Below are positions 8,555 through 19,761 of a DNA stretch of 64,000 bases, in pieces. Made by a program: the position numbers and the translations under genes. Source of the stretch: Lysobacter sp. ISL-50 (GTDB lineage: Bacteria; Pseudomonadota; Gammaproteobacteria; Xanthomonadales; Xanthomonadaceae); the NCBI RefSeq assembly GCF_018612875.1, contig NZ_JAGGRI010000013.1, positions 468-64,467 of the forward strand. Direction: 5' to 3'. The notes under the pieces were generated by a model. That model saw only the letters and a list, made by a program, of their open reading frames with translations. It did no database searches and was not told where the DNA came from. How positions within the stretch are numbered: position 1 is the stretch's first letter; every line of letters starts with the position of its first letter.

Positions 8555-9463
8555 GTGTCCAGCCGCGCGCCGCTGCTGCCGCCCCTGCGGCCCTGGATCG
8601 AACAGGTCTGGGTCAGCGCGCGCGCCGACGCGGCGCCGGCGCATGCGCGCGAGCATTCGCTGCCGAGCGGATCGATGCATCTGGCGATCCGGCTCGACGG
8701 GCCACCGCTGCGGTTGTACGCGGATGCGGACGATCGGGTCGGACGCGATTATTCGGCGGCGGTGGTGGCGGGTGTCCGGGCTTCGTACTGCATCAAGGAC
8801 ACCTCGTTGCCGGCCGCGTCGGTGGGCGCGGTGCTGCGCCCGGGCGCGGCGCTGGCGCTGTTCGGGGTGTCGGCGGCCGAGTTGGAAGGCCGCCACGTCG
8901 ATCTGCGTGCGTTGTGCGGCGCACGCGCCGACGACTTGTACGAACGCCTGTCCGCCTGCGCCGATCCGCGTCGCCGCCATGCCTTGTTCGAACGCTTCCT
9001 GCACGCGCAACTGCGGCCGGTGCGCGGGCTCGACCCGCAGATCGCGCAGGCGGTGAGCAGTCTGCAGCGCAGCGCGCCGGCGTTGCAGGCAGCGGCGCGA
9101 TTGGAAGCGATCGTCGTCGATGAAGATGACGACGACGACTTGCGCATCGCCGCGCTGGCCCGGGCCAGTGGCCGCAGCCATCGCTGCTTCATCGCCGGTT
9201 TCCGCGATCTTGCCGGCCTGGCGCCGAAGCGTTATGCGCGGGTGTTGCGTTTCAAGCGTCTGCTCGCCGCGTTATCGGCGACGCCGCGGCCGCAGTGGGC
9301 GCAGTTGGCGGTGGATGCGGGGTATTTCGATCAGTCGCATCTGATCCGCGAGTTCCGCCGCTTCGCCGGGGTGAGTCCGAGCGAGTATCTGGCGGCGGGG
9401 GCGGCTTCGGCGCATCACTTGCCGGTGGGGTGCGGCGATTTGAGCCGAAAGCATCGGGGCTGA
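8555..9463 (+). CDS. AraC-family regulator with DUF6597-like N-domain
   Basis: A 302-residue transcription factor. The C-terminal third carries two helix-turn-helix units (DLRIAALARASGRSHRCFIA and WAQLAVDAGYFDQSHLIREF) ending in FAGVSPSEY, the AraC/XylS hallmark. The N-terminal part (PPLRPWIEQVWVS ... LPSGSMHLAIRL) resembles the DUF6597 cupin-like domain; no ligand can be named. The start is GTG at 8555, only 9 bases behind pfp, suggesting coupling or a shared transcript. Oddly, the last residues and the TGA stop lie inside the first copy of the GTAG repeat array, so the repeat has supplied the gene's end. Confidence 0.85.
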   Translation: MSSRAPLLPPLRPWIEQVWVSARADAAPAHAREHSLPSGSMHLAIRLDGPPLRLYADADDRVGRDYSAAVVAGVRASYCIKDTSLPAASVGAVLRPGAALALFGVSAAELEGRHVDLRALCGARADDLYERLSACADPRRRHALFERFLHAQLRPVRGLDPQIAQAVSSLQRSAPALQAAARLEAIVVDEDDDDDLRIAALARASGRSHRCFIAGFRDLAGLAPKRYARVLRFKRLLAALSATPRPQWAQLAVDAGYFDQSHLIREFRRFAGVSPSEYLAAGAASAHHLPVGCGDLSRKHRG

Positions 9464-9846
9464 AGCCCCTCCCACAAAAGCCGCCCCTCCCCCGCGAGAA
9501 ACTTCGAGGTCTTTTGTAGGAGGGAGCTTCAGCCCCGATGCTGTTCGGTCCGACGCCGCGATCTGAAAGAAAAGCATCGGGGCTGAAGCCCCTCCCACAA
9601 AAAGCCACCCCTCCCGCGAGTACTTCGAGGTCTTTTGTAGGAGGGAGCTTCAGCCCCGATGCTGTTCGGTCCGACACCGCGATCTGAAAGAAAAGCATCG
9701 GGGCTGAAGCCCCTCCCACAAAAAGCCGCCCCTCCCGCGAGAAACTTCGAGGTCTTTTGTAGGAGGGAGCTTCAGCCCCGATGCTGTTCAGTCCGACACC
9801 GCGATCTGAAAGGAAAGCATCGGGGCTGAAAGCCCCTCCTACAAAA
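9451..9846. repeat. GTAG-type REP array 1 (about 121-base period)
   Basis: About three and a half copies of a unit in which a GTAGGAGG...CTTCAGCCCCGATGCT half and its inverse are separated by a conserved core (GTTCGGTCCGAC...GATCTGAAAG). Each half contains a GGGGCTTCAGCCCC palindrome. GTAG-headed REPs of this kind are described in Stenotrophomonas maltophilia (SMAG) and are usually mobilised by REP-associated tyrosine transposases; none is encoded in this window. ORFs across the array are artefacts. Nothing else is visible in 9464-9937. Confidence 0.9.
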
Positions 9847-9937
9847 AGCCGCCTCTCCCACACCCGGTAAATTTCGTCCAATCCACAGCGCCAACGACAC
9901 CGCAGACTCGCGCTCACTTCCCACACGGAGCCCCTTC

Positions 9938-10402
9938 ATGGCCGTCCACGAATTGTTCTCCTACCTGTGCGTGGCCGACGCCCAGGCCGCGGTCGAGTTC
10001 TACTGCAAGGTGTTCGAGGCCAGCGAGAAGTTCCGCCTGGTCGAACCGGGCGGGCGCATCGGCCATGTCGAGCTCGACCTGGGCGGCACCACCCTGATGC
10101 TGTGCGAGGAATTTCCCGAAGTGGACATCCGCCGCCCGCAGCCTCAGGGCGGCCACAGCCACACCCTGCATCTGCACGTGGACGACGCCGACGACACCGT
10201 CGCCCGCGCGGTCGCCGCCGGCGCGCGGCTGACCATGGCGCCGCGCGATCATTTCTACGGCGAACGCTCGGGCACGGTGATCGATCCGTTCGGCCATCGC
10301 TGGAACATCGGCCACAGCATCGAGGCCCTGGCGCCGGAGGAAATGCAGCGCCGCTACGCCCTGGACCCGGATTGCGCCGGCGCCGAAACCGCGTCCGACT
10401 GA
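9938..10402 (+). CDS. VOC-family glyoxalase/bleomycin-resistance-like protein
   Basis: A 154-residue single-domain protein of the vicinal-oxygen-chelate superfamily, closest in style to PhnB/YdeE-type glyoxalase-like proteins. It shows the beta-alpha-beta-beta-beta repeats: YLCVADAQAAVEFYCKVFEA at the start, then GHVELDLGGTTLMLCEE, THTLHLHVDD-like metal-side residues, and DPFGHRWNIG near the end. GGAG lies seven bases before the ATG. Enzymatic substrate unknown. It stands alone between repeat array 1 and a secreted-protein gene. Confidence 0.85.
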   Translation: MAVHELFSYLCVADAQAAVEFYCKVFEASEKFRLVEPGGRIGHVELDLGGTTLMLCEEFPEVDIRRPQPQGGHSHTLHLHVDDADDTVARAVAAGARLTMAPRDHFYGERSGTVIDPFGHRWNIGHSIEALAPEEMQRRYALDPDCAGAETASD

Positions 10403-10623
10403 AGCCCGCCGGGGCCGGACGATAGCGCCCGGCCGGCCCGCCGCGGCGCGTGGCCGGCGGTCGCCGCATCTGTGCGCCGCGTCGCCTAATCCCGCCCTGC
10501 GGGGCGGGACAGCCACCGAAAAACGTTGAATCGCCCACCCGATTGCGGCAATCTGCCGCCGTCGGCGTTCGTGCGGGATCAGAGCGCAGGGACGCAACGA
10601 TTCATCATTACAGGGAGTCCTTC

Positions 10624-11433
10624 ATGAAAGGCAAGTTTCTGGTTCCGTTGGTGCTGCTGATCCCTTCCGTCTCGGCCGTCGCCGGCCAGTGCGAAACCAA
10701 TTTCGTCAAGAAGGGCAACATGATCACCGGCACCGAGTACTTCACCTCGGTCCAGGTCAGCGGTCTGTCGGCGGCCAGCGCCATCGGCCAGGTCCGCAAC
10801 GCGGGCATCGCGCGCAACATGGTCGTGCTCGACGAAGACCTGAACGCCGGCACCCTGGTGCTGGAAGAGCCGTCCACCGCGATGAGCCGTCCGCTGCCGC
10901 TGCAGGTCACCGCCGACAACAGCGGCACCGTGACCGCGTCGCTGAAGCTGCGCAAGGCCTCGGTCGGCCATACGGAAGAAATCAAGAAAGGCATCTGCGA
11001 GATGATCGGCTCGCTCAAGCCGGGCAAGACCGCGCCCTCGCGCGCCGCCGCGCCCAAGCCGCTGCCGACCGTGATCGACGCGCCGCGCCTGGCGCGGGAA
11101 ATCGAAGCGCAGGCGAAGGAAAACGCCGCCGTGGTCGCCGACCGCTACAAGGGCCGCATGTACACGGTGAAGGGCTCCAACGCTGGCGTCAGCGACGGCA
11201 AGAACGGCCGTTACTACGTCACCTTCCAGGCCACCACCTCGCTGATCCCGGGCTTGGCCGGCAGCGATCGCGAGCTGTTCGCCACGCGCGTGCGCTGCCT
11301 GCTGCAGCCCAACCAGAAGGCTTATGCGCTGACCTTGCGCGCCAACGACCGGATCCAGCTCACCGGCACCTTCGATGAGTACAACGACACCGACTTCGTG
11401 GTCGAGCTCAAGGATTGCGTCGGCATCAAGTAA
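10624..11433 (+). CDS. Secreted protein with OB-fold (tRNA_anti-like) domain
   Basis: A 269-residue protein with an N-terminal signal peptide (MKGKFLVPLVLLIPSVSAVAG) and GGGAG-type ribosome site upstream. The N-terminal half (about 22-130) is unrecognised. The C-terminal half (about 165-269: RYKGRMYTVKG ... LTGTFDEYNDTDFVVELKDC) has the strand pattern of the tRNA_anti-like/OB-fold family (PF12869), found in many exported proteins of unknown role. Four cysteines could form disulfides. A strong terminator follows 24 bases after the stop, so it is probably monocistronic. Function unknown. Confidence 0.8.
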   Translation: MKGKFLVPLVLLIPSVSAVAGQCETNFVKKGNMITGTEYFTSVQVSGLSAASAIGQVRNAGIARNMVVLDEDLNAGTLVLEEPSTAMSRPLPLQVTADNSGTVTASLKLRKASVGHTEEIKKGICEMIGSLKPGKTAPSRAAAPKPLPTVIDAPRLAREIEAQAKENAAVVADRYKGRMYTVKGSNAGVSDGKNGRYYVTFQATTSLIPGLAGSDRELFATRVRCLLQPNQKAYALTLRANDRIQLTGTFDEYNDTDFVVELKDCVGIK

Positions 11434-11456
11434 GCCGGCGCTTACGCAAGAAACGC

Positions 11457-11486
11457 AGAGGGCCGCGAAAGCGGCCCTCTTGCTTT
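11457..11486 (+). terminator. Intrinsic terminator
   Basis: A perfect 10-base-pair stem (AGAGGGCCGC / GCGGCCCTCT) with a GAAA tetraloop, followed by TTGCTTT. It ends the OB-fold gene and may also serve the convergent gene at 11511. Confidence 0.85.
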
Positions 11487-11510
11487 ATCGAAGCATGGAA
11501 GCCGCCGCGC

Positions 11511-12044
11511 TCAGCCGCCGCAGGCCTTGCCTTCCACCGTCATCGACGCGGCGAACATCGGCACCGCCGCCAGTTTGCTGGCCGCGGCCTTTTCTTTTTC
11601 TTCCTGCAGATACAGGCGCGACTTGCCTTGCGCGTCCAGCGTCGGCGGCGCGATCGCGGCCGGCTTGCGCCAGATCCGCACCACCGCCTGTTGCTGCGCG
11701 CAGGCCGCGCTGGAGACCCGGATCAGATCGTTGAACAACCAGCCGCCGGCCACGGAGGGTTGCGCCTTGGCCGCATCGACGAAACGCGCGCGCGGCTGGC
11801 AATTGGGGCTGGTGCGCACAACGGCGAATTTGTACGGCTGCGCGGCTTGGCCGGTGAACGCGCCCTCCAGGCGCGCGCAGGCTTCGGGAATCTGCCGCAG
11901 CGTGCGCACCTCGCCGACCGGCTGAGCCGGCGCCGCGGCATCGCGCTTGATCTCGGGCGCCGGATCGGCGGCGGACACCGGGGCGGCGGTCAACGCCAGG
12001 GCGCTGAACAGGCTGACACTGACTAGGACGGGGACGTAACGCAT
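11511..12044 (-). CDS. Secreted protein of unknown function
   Basis: A 177-residue protein with a clear signal peptide (RYVPVLVSVSLFSALALTA, cleavage after VSAA). GGAG lies six bases before this ATG, which decides against the longer upstream frame. The mature part has four cysteines, a proline/alanine-rich start and the segment GGWLFNDLIRVSSAACAQQQ. No family is recognised. It is the last of three small minus-strand units (12237, 12103, 11511) that may be one transcript ending at the hairpin near 11457. Confidence 0.7.
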   Translation of the reverse strand: MRYVPVLVSVSLFSALALTAAPVSAADPAPEIKRDAAAPAQPVGEVRTLRQIPEACARLEGAFTGQAAQPYKFAVVRTSPNCQPRARFVDAAKAQPSVAGGWLFNDLIRVSSAACAQQQAVVRIWRKPAAIAPPTLDAQGKSRLYLQEEKEKAAASKLAAVPMFAASMTVEGKACGG

Positions 12045-12102
12045 CGTCGGCTCCGGTTCGCAAGGCCGACGCAGCCTCGCACGCAGCGGCTGAACCGTCA
12101 CT

Positions 12103-12168
12103 TCACCCCAGCCGCGCGGGCGTTCGCGCGGCAACGAAGAGGCCAGCGACGATCCATTTCCTGCGCAT
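12103..12168 (-). CDS. Possible 21-residue small ORF or gene remnant
   Basis: AGAAGGAGCC precedes an ATG that opens MRRKWIVAGLFVAARTPARLG and then stops. The ribosome site is good and the first 13 residues look like the start of a signal peptide, similar to the neighbouring MSKKLIAGCVFLF. The reading frame collapses into arginine/proline-rich sequence after residue 14, so this may be the truncated head of a duplicated small secreted-peptide gene. Translation is possible but unproven. Confidence 0.3.
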   Translation of the reverse strand: MRRKWIVAGLFVAARTPARLG

Positions 12169-12236
12169 GACGGCTCCTTCTCGTTGGCGGCTGCGGCGAA
12201 AGCCGGCGGCACGTCGCGGCCGCCGGCGCGCACGGC

Positions 12237-12428
12237 TCAGTCGATCGGCACCGGGCACTGCTTCTGCACGCAGCAGGCCCAGCAGTAGGCCTGAGTGCCG
12301 CCGCCCTGCTTGCACTCGTAGATGCACTGCGCCATTTCCGGGGTGATGCTCGCGCTACCGGCGAAGGCGGTCACGCCCAGGCCCATGCCGAACAAAAACA
12401 CGCAGCCCGCGATCAGCTTCTTGCTCAT
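12237..12428 (-). CDS. Small cysteine-rich secreted peptide
   Basis: A 63-residue precursor. Residues 1-24 (KKLIAGCVFLFGMGLGVTAFAG) are a signal peptide, leaving about 39 residues with the pattern C-x3-C-x9-C-x2-CC-x4-C, six cysteines that could make three disulfides. GGGGAG lies six bases before the ATG, so this start is preferred over the much longer open frame. The family is not recognised. Neighbours are other exported proteins of unknown role. Possible roles (inhibitor, toxin-like or signalling peptide) are guesses. Confidence 0.65.
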   Translation of the reverse strand: MSKKLIAGCVFLFGMGLGVTAFAGSASITPEMAQCIYECKQGGGTQAYCWACCVQKQCPVPID

Positions 12429-13048
12429 TCGTTTCTCCCCAATCGTTTGAAGTTCGACGGAACATCCTGTCCTGCACTTCAAGCGCGCGGGCGCCGGATC
12501 GCATCGCGACTCGGTGCCCGGCGCTCGGCCGCGGATGCAGCGCTCCGCGGCGCGCGCCGCGCCGGTCGTGGCGATTCCATGACCTTGCGGCACGCGCTGC
12601 GATCTAAGCCGCGTGCCGCGGCAGTGTCAAACCGGCCCGCCATGCGCGGGTGGACGCCGGTGCGCACGCTCGCGCGGCCGACCGCGCGACCGCGCGCGCA
12701 CCCGCGTCCCGGCCACGCATTCAGCCTCAAACCACTCCCGCGCAGAGACGCAGGTCAAGCCCGCGCCGGGATCGAGTCGGGAACAAACCCGACGGGTTCC
12801 GTGACATGGGTCGCAAGCCCGCATCGAAGGTCTCCGCGGCCCCGGCGCGTCAACGGCGCGTGGTTTCGTCGGCCCAGTGCCTATGCCATAGTCGGCCCAC
12901 GCCGTGTTCGCAGCACGGCGTCGCTGCAATGCAGCACGCGCAGCGCGCGGGACGCGATTCCACGGCACATCGGCCAACGAGCGAATTCGCGGCTTACAAC
13001 TCGATCCGTTGTCCTGTGATGTCCACTTTCTAACTCGGGGAGGGGTTC
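12429..13048. other. 620-base non-coding stretch upstream of hppA
   Basis: Open frames here are arginine/proline/alanine-rich and lack plausible starts or domains. The 3' end carries GGGGAGGGG three bases before the hppA ATG. It probably holds the divergent promoters of hppA and the cysteine-rich peptide gene, but I cannot fix a -10/-35 pair. Confidence 0.5.
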
Positions 13049-15577
<2,529 letters not shown>

Positions 15578-15604
15578 CACCGGCGGCGCAAGCTGCATGC
15601 GACG

Positions 15605-15633
15605 ACGGCGGCTTCGGCCGCCGTTTTCGTTTT
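15605..15633 (+). terminator. Intrinsic terminator after hppA
   Basis: An 8-base-pair stem (ACGGCGGC / GCCGCCGT) with a TTCG tetraloop followed by TTTCGTTTTC, 27 bases after the hppA stop. Confidence 0.8.
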
Positions 15634-15642
15634 CGGCGTTGC

Positions 15643-15938
15643 TGTGGGAGGGGGCTTTAGCTCCGGTGCTGTTCGATCCGGCGCTGCGATCTGAAAGAAG
15701 AGCATCGGGGCTGAAGCCCCTCCTACAAAAGACCTCGGGGGATCTGCTGTGGGAGGGAGCTTTAGCCCCGATGCTGTTCGATCCGGCGCTGCGATCTGAA
15801 AGAAGAGCATCGGGGCTGAAGCCCCTCCTACAAAAGACCTCGGGGATCTGCTGTGGGAGGGAGCTTTAGCCCCGATGCTGTTCGATCCGGCGCTGCGATC
15901 TGAAAAAAGAGCATCGGGGCTGAAGCCCCTCCTACAAC
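15643..15938. repeat. GTAG-type REP array 2 (about 105-base period)
   Basis: Three copies of the same facing-pair unit as at 9451, here with GTGGGAGGG variants on the left halves and the core GTTCGATCCGGCGC...GATCTGAAAG. Spacers between units read AAAGACCTCGGGG. Copies within this array resemble each other more than those in the other arrays, suggesting local amplification. Nothing else is visible between the hppA terminator and 16033. Confidence 0.9.
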
Positions 15939-16032
15939 AGATTCTGAAGCATGCGCAGGTTGTAGCTATGATTGCGCCGAGTCATTCGGGCTCAACGCCC
16001 GCATTCATCACGGGGCTCACAGGAAGGACTCG

Positions 16033-16992
16033 ATGAAAACGAACTATGGATGGCTGTTGATGTTCGCGCTGATCGCCGGCGGCTGCTCGCGCTCTGGCGT
16101 CGATGCGAACCCGTCGGGCGCGGCTTCGAACGCGGACATGGAAGCGAAAACCCTCACCCAGGCGCGCGCCTCGGTCGATCCGCAGCTGATCCGCCAGCAA
16201 CGCGACGGCACGCCGGTGCCGGTGCCGCCGCCGGGCACGCTCGATCTGGTGCGCTATCCCGCCGCGGCCGGCGAGTTGGCCGCCTATCTGAGTCCGCGTC
16301 CCGCGCAGCCGGGCAAGCATCCCGCGATCATCTGGATCAGCGGCGGCGACTCCAACACCATCGGCGACGCGTGGACGCCGCAGTCGCGCGACAACGATCA
16401 AAGCGCGATGGCGTTTCGCCAGGCCGGCGTGGTGACGATGTATCCCTCGCTGCGCGGCGGCAACGACAACCCCGGGGTGCGCGAAGCGTTCTACGGCGAA
16501 GTACAGGACATCCTGGCCGCGGCCGATTATCTGGCCAAGCTCGATTTCGTCGATCCCAGGCGCATTTACCTGGGCGGGCACAGTACCGGCGGCACCCTGG
16601 TGCTGCTGGTCGCCGAAACCGATCCGCGTTTCCGCGGCGTGTTCGCCTTCGGCCCGGTCGCGGACGTGTCCGACTACGGCGAAGGCATGCTGCCGGTCGC
16701 ACTGGACAACGAAGCGGCGATCCGCCTGCGCTCGCCGGTGCATTGGACCGCATCGATCCGCAGCCCGGTGTTCGTGTTCGAAGGCGACCACGACGCCAAC
16801 ACCGAAGACCTGCTGCTGTTGCGCAAGCTCAATCAAAGCCCGCAGGCGAAGTATTTCCTGATCCCGCGCGCGACCCACTTCAGCACGTTGGCGCCGGCCA
16901 ACGAGTTGATCGCGAAGAAAATCATCGCCGATCGCGGCGAGCGCAGCGATATCGGGTTCAGCGAGGCGGAGCTTTCGCAGTTGCTTCCGTAA
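16033..16992 (+). CDS. Secreted alpha/beta hydrolase (S9/dienelactone-hydrolase-like)
   Basis: A 319-residue exported hydrolase. The N-terminus MKTNYGWLLMFALIAGGC is a probable lipoprotein signal with Cys18 as lipid site, though the AGG-C box is slightly unusual. The nucleophile elbow GHSTGG and the later EGDHDANT (Asp) and RATHFST (His) segments complete an alpha/beta-hydrolase triad. AAGGA precedes the ATG. It resembles prolyl-oligopeptidase-like or acetyl-esterase proteins; peptide versus ester substrate cannot be told. It stands alone downstream of repeat array 2. Confidence 0.82.
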   Translation: MKTNYGWLLMFALIAGGCSRSGVDANPSGAASNADMEAKTLTQARASVDPQLIRQQRDGTPVPVPPPGTLDLVRYPAAAGELAAYLSPRPAQPGKHPAIIWISGGDSNTIGDAWTPQSRDNDQSAMAFRQAGVVTMYPSLRGGNDNPGVREAFYGEVQDILAAADYLAKLDFVDPRRIYLGGHSTGGTLVLLVAETDPRFRGVFAFGPVADVSDYGEGMLPVALDNEAAIRLRSPVHWTASIRSPVFVFEGDHDANTEDLLLLRKLNQSPQAKYFLIPRATHFSTLAPANELIAKKIIADRGERSDIGFSEAELSQLLP

Positions 16993-17083
16993 GCGACCGC
17001 GGCCGATCGCTCGGACTATGCGTGAGCGCGGCCACTGCGCTCACGTTCCGCGCCTGTCGCAAGGCGCGGCGCCCTTACGGGCT

Positions 17084-17740
17084 TCAAGATTCAAAAGCCA
17101 TGCGCGCGACATCGAACCAAGGCGTGCACAGGGTCTGCTGACGTTCGACCACGGCGAACGATGCGCGCCAGAGTTCGACATCGCCGACCTGTTCCGGTGA
17201 ATTGAAATCGGCATCGGCGAACGCGGCCACGCCCAGGCACCAACGCAATCGCTTCGGCGCCTGCAGAACGGGCAACGCGAATTCGAAATGCCCGTTGGAT
17301 TGCGCGCCCGCCGCGAGCTTCGCCGCCAGCGGCGCGGGCGGCGATACCGGCGCCGGGCGCGGCAACGGCAAGGCGATGTGTTCGAGCACGATATCGTCGC
17401 CGACGCTGCGCAATGTCGGCGCGGCGATCGCGCCGGCGCTCTGCCGGCCGCTCGCGACGGCATGGCGATTACCGCGATCGAACACCGCCAGCGCCTGCGC
17501 GCCGGTGTTGCGCACTCGGTAGTCCACGCGCAGCACGCGCTTGGTTGGATCGTAGGCGAAGGATGCGGACAGCTCGGCGCCCTGCCCTTGCACCTGGGTT
17601 TTCGCCGCGGCGGCCGGTGAGGCATGGGTGGAAGCAGACATGGTTCGGCCGGGCTCCGCGGCGAAACAGGGAGACGAGGCTGCCGCGACTGCGGCGAGCA
17701 ACGCGATGGGGAAACGGGATGCAGATTTTTTAAGTTTCAT
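17084..17740 (-). CDS. Secreted protein of unknown function
   Basis: A 218-residue protein with a signal peptide (LKKSASRFPIALLAAVAAAS, cleavage near CFAA). The mature part has the look of an extracellular beta-sandwich: FAYDPTKRVLRVDYRVRNTG and FEFALPVLQAPKRLRWCLGV. I do not recognise a family. It converges on the hydrolase at 16033 and begins close to repeat array 3. Confidence 0.7.
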   Translation of the reverse strand: MKLKKSASRFPIALLAAVAAASSPCFAAEPGRTMSASTHASPAAAAKTQVQGQGAELSASFAYDPTKRVLRVDYRVRNTGAQALAVFDRGNRHAVASGRQSAGAIAAPTLRSVGDDIVLEHIALPLPRPAPVSPPAPLAAKLAAGAQSNGHFEFALPVLQAPKRLRWCLGVAAFADADFNSPEQVGDVELWRASFAVVERQQTLCTPWFDVARMAFES

Positions 17741-17776
17741 ACCGCGACTCGGATAAAGGGAAACGGTACTGTTTTT

Positions 17777-18070
17777 GTAGGAGGGGCTTCAGCCCCGATG
17801 CTGTTCGGTCCGACACCGCGATCTGAAAGGAAAGCATCGGGGCTGAAGCCCCTCCTACAAAAGACCTCGGGGGCCTGCTGTGGGAGGGAGCTTTAGCTCC
17901 GATGCTGTTCGGTCCGATGCGGCGATTTGAAAGGAAAGCATCGGGGCTGAAGCCCCTCCTACAAAAGACCTCGGGGGGCCTGCTGTGGGAGGGAGCTTTA
18001 GCCCCGATGCTGTTCGGTGCGATGCGGCGATCTGAAAGGAAAGCATCGGGGCTGAAGCCCCTCCTACAAA
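17777..18070. repeat. GTAG-type REP array 3
   Basis: Three facing-pair units of the GTAG repeat with the core GTTCGGTSCGAYRC...GATYTGAAAGG, separated by AAAGACCTCGGGGG. The left half of the first copy starts with an intact GTAG. It fills the gap between the unknown secreted-protein gene and the RTX/M91 gene; I see no coding sequence in it. Confidence 0.9.
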
Positions 18071-18090
18071 AGACTTCGCTGCGGCTGTGC

Positions 18091-19629
18091 TCAGAGCGAG
18101 TAGCTCGGCCGGTCCGGCAAGCCGAGTTCGCCGCGCAGGCCGTTCTCGGTCAGATGGTCGGGATTGGCCGTGGTCTTGGGCGTGCTCGGATCGCCGTCGA
18201 AGTCGTAAGCCGGCGCGCTGGTTTCCAGGCCCACCGCCTGACGTTCGGCATTGGGCACCTGGCCGTTGTCCGGACCGGTGCCGCGGTACGTGCCCGGCTG
18301 GAAGCTGCCGTTGACGCCGTTATAGGAATGCGACATCTCGTGATACAGCACCACCACCGGCGCCGGGAATTCGGCCATGTGGAACGAGGGGTTGTAGCTG
18401 ATCTGCACGTCGCCGCCCTTGCCCGGCTTGCCGTTGACGATGTCGGCGTCGTTGCTGAAGGTCTGGGCGTAGCCGTTTTGTTCGTTGGCCAGTTCCTTGA
18501 TGGTCACGGTGTTGCCGCGCGCGGCGGCCTTGTCGAATTCGGCCAGCATCTGCTGCCCGTTCGGCGAGCTGCGCAGGAAATCGATCTCGGCGCCGACGCG
18601 CTGCTTGAACGCATCCGAGCCTTCGATGCTCACGCCCTTGCTGGAGCTGATCTCGACGTTGATGACCGTGTTCTTGGCGCCGCTCGCGGCGTTGATCAGA
18701 TCGGCCGCGGTCTGCGCGTAGACGGTGTCGGTGCCGGATTGGTTATCGACCGTGTCCTTGCCCGCGCCAGTGTAGACCGCGTCGTCGCCTTCGCCGCCGC
18801 GCAGCGTGTCGTCGTCCAGGCCGCCGGACAGCATGTCCTTGCCGGCGCCGCCGTCGAGCGTGTCGCTGCCTTTGCCGCCTTCCAGGAAGTCCACGCCGTC
18901 GCCGCCGGCCAGGCGATCGACGCCGTCGCCGCCATAGACCACGTCGTCGCCGCTGCCGGCGTCGAGGCGGTCGTCGCCGCTGTTGCCGAACACATCGTCG
19001 CGGCCGGCGCCGGTGCTGATGTCGTCGTTGCCCAGGCCGCCGTCGATGCGATCGGCGCCGGCGCCGGTGGCGATCTTGTCGTCGCCCGCGCCGCCATCGA
19101 CGACGATATTGACCTTGACGTTGGAGGCGACGTTGATGGTGTCGTTGCCGGCGCCGCTGCGGATGGTGAGCTCCTGATTTTCGCCCAGGCGTACTTCGTA
19201 TTTCTCGCCGTTGACGCCGACATCAAGGGTGCCGTCGTCGCGCTGGGTGATCTGCACGTCGTCGTTCTTCGCGCCGGTGCTCAGCACCACCTGGTCGGTG
19301 CTGACGTAGGTGCGGCCGCCGCCGGCATCGGCCAGGGTCTGCTCGCGCGCGATCGAGACTTCGGTGCCCTGATGCAGCGGATCGATCTGCACGGTCTTGC
19401 CGTCGGGCGTGCTGCCCTGGCTGCGCTGTTGCGGATTGGTGTCGGTGCCCTCGATCCGGACCGCATCGCCCGCCGCCGCGCTTTGCGCCGGCGCCAGCAA
19501 GGCGGCCGGATCGGCGGTCACTGGCGGCTGCGGATCGAGCAGACGGCTCGGGTCGTTGGCGGCCGGGTTGTCCCAGTAGCTGTCGGCCGGGGGCGGCGCG
19601 GGACGGGTGGCATCGAGCTGTACGGACAT
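18091..19629 (-). CDS. RTX-repeat protein with M91-type zinc metallopeptidase domain
   Basis: A 512-residue protein of unusual make-up. Residues about 1-110 are proline/alanine-rich and disordered. At about 155-305 there are some ten RTX-like calcium-binding nonapeptides of the GGxGxDxLx type. The C-terminal part (about 330-512) carries HEMSH at 430-434 in VVLYHEMSHSYNG and a downstream NAERQAVGLE that supplies a third zinc ligand, the pattern of peptidase family M91 (the NleD/XopG/HopH1 effector protease family). There is no signal peptide, so type I (RTX) or type III export would be needed; no ABC exporter genes are nearby. The start is at MSVQLDA; the ribosome site is weak. Confidence 0.85.
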   Translation of the reverse strand: MSVQLDATRPAPPPADSYWDNPAANDPSRLLDPQPPVTADPAALLAPAQSAAAGDAVRIEGTDTNPQQRSQGSTPDGKTVQIDPLHQGTEVSIAREQTLADAGGGRTYVSTDQVVLSTGAKNDDVQITQRDDGTLDVGVNGEKYEVRLGENQELTIRSGAGNDTINVASNVKVNIVVDGGAGDDKIATGAGADRIDGGLGNDDISTGAGRDDVFGNSGDDRLDAGSGDDVVYGGDGVDRLAGGDGVDFLEGGKGSDTLDGGAGKDMLSGGLDDDTLRGGEGDDAVYTGAGKDTVDNQSGTDTVYAQTAADLINAASGAKNTVINVEISSSKGVSIEGSDAFKQRVGAEIDFLRSSPNGQQMLAEFDKAAARGNTVTIKELANEQNGYAQTFSNDADIVNGKPGKGGDVQISYNPSFHMAEFPAPVVVLYHEMSHSYNGVNGSFQPGTYRGTGPDNGQVPNAERQAVGLETSAPAYDFDGDPSTPKTTANPDHLTENGLRGELGLPDRPSYSL

Positions 19630-19761
19630 GTCGGACCTGCGATGGACGGAGTTCGAGGCTCCATAGATACGCAGACGTATGGCCGCATCCAAGCTAGGGC
19701 GTACCCAAGCTAGGGTCGGCACCAGGGTCGGTCCGCGGCCGGCACGGGCCGGCGGCGCGGG

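Noticed and set aside
9252-9926. Open frames through repeat array 1
   Set aside because: They encode the same repeated peptide on either strand (GGASAPMLF...), the by-product of translating REP units.
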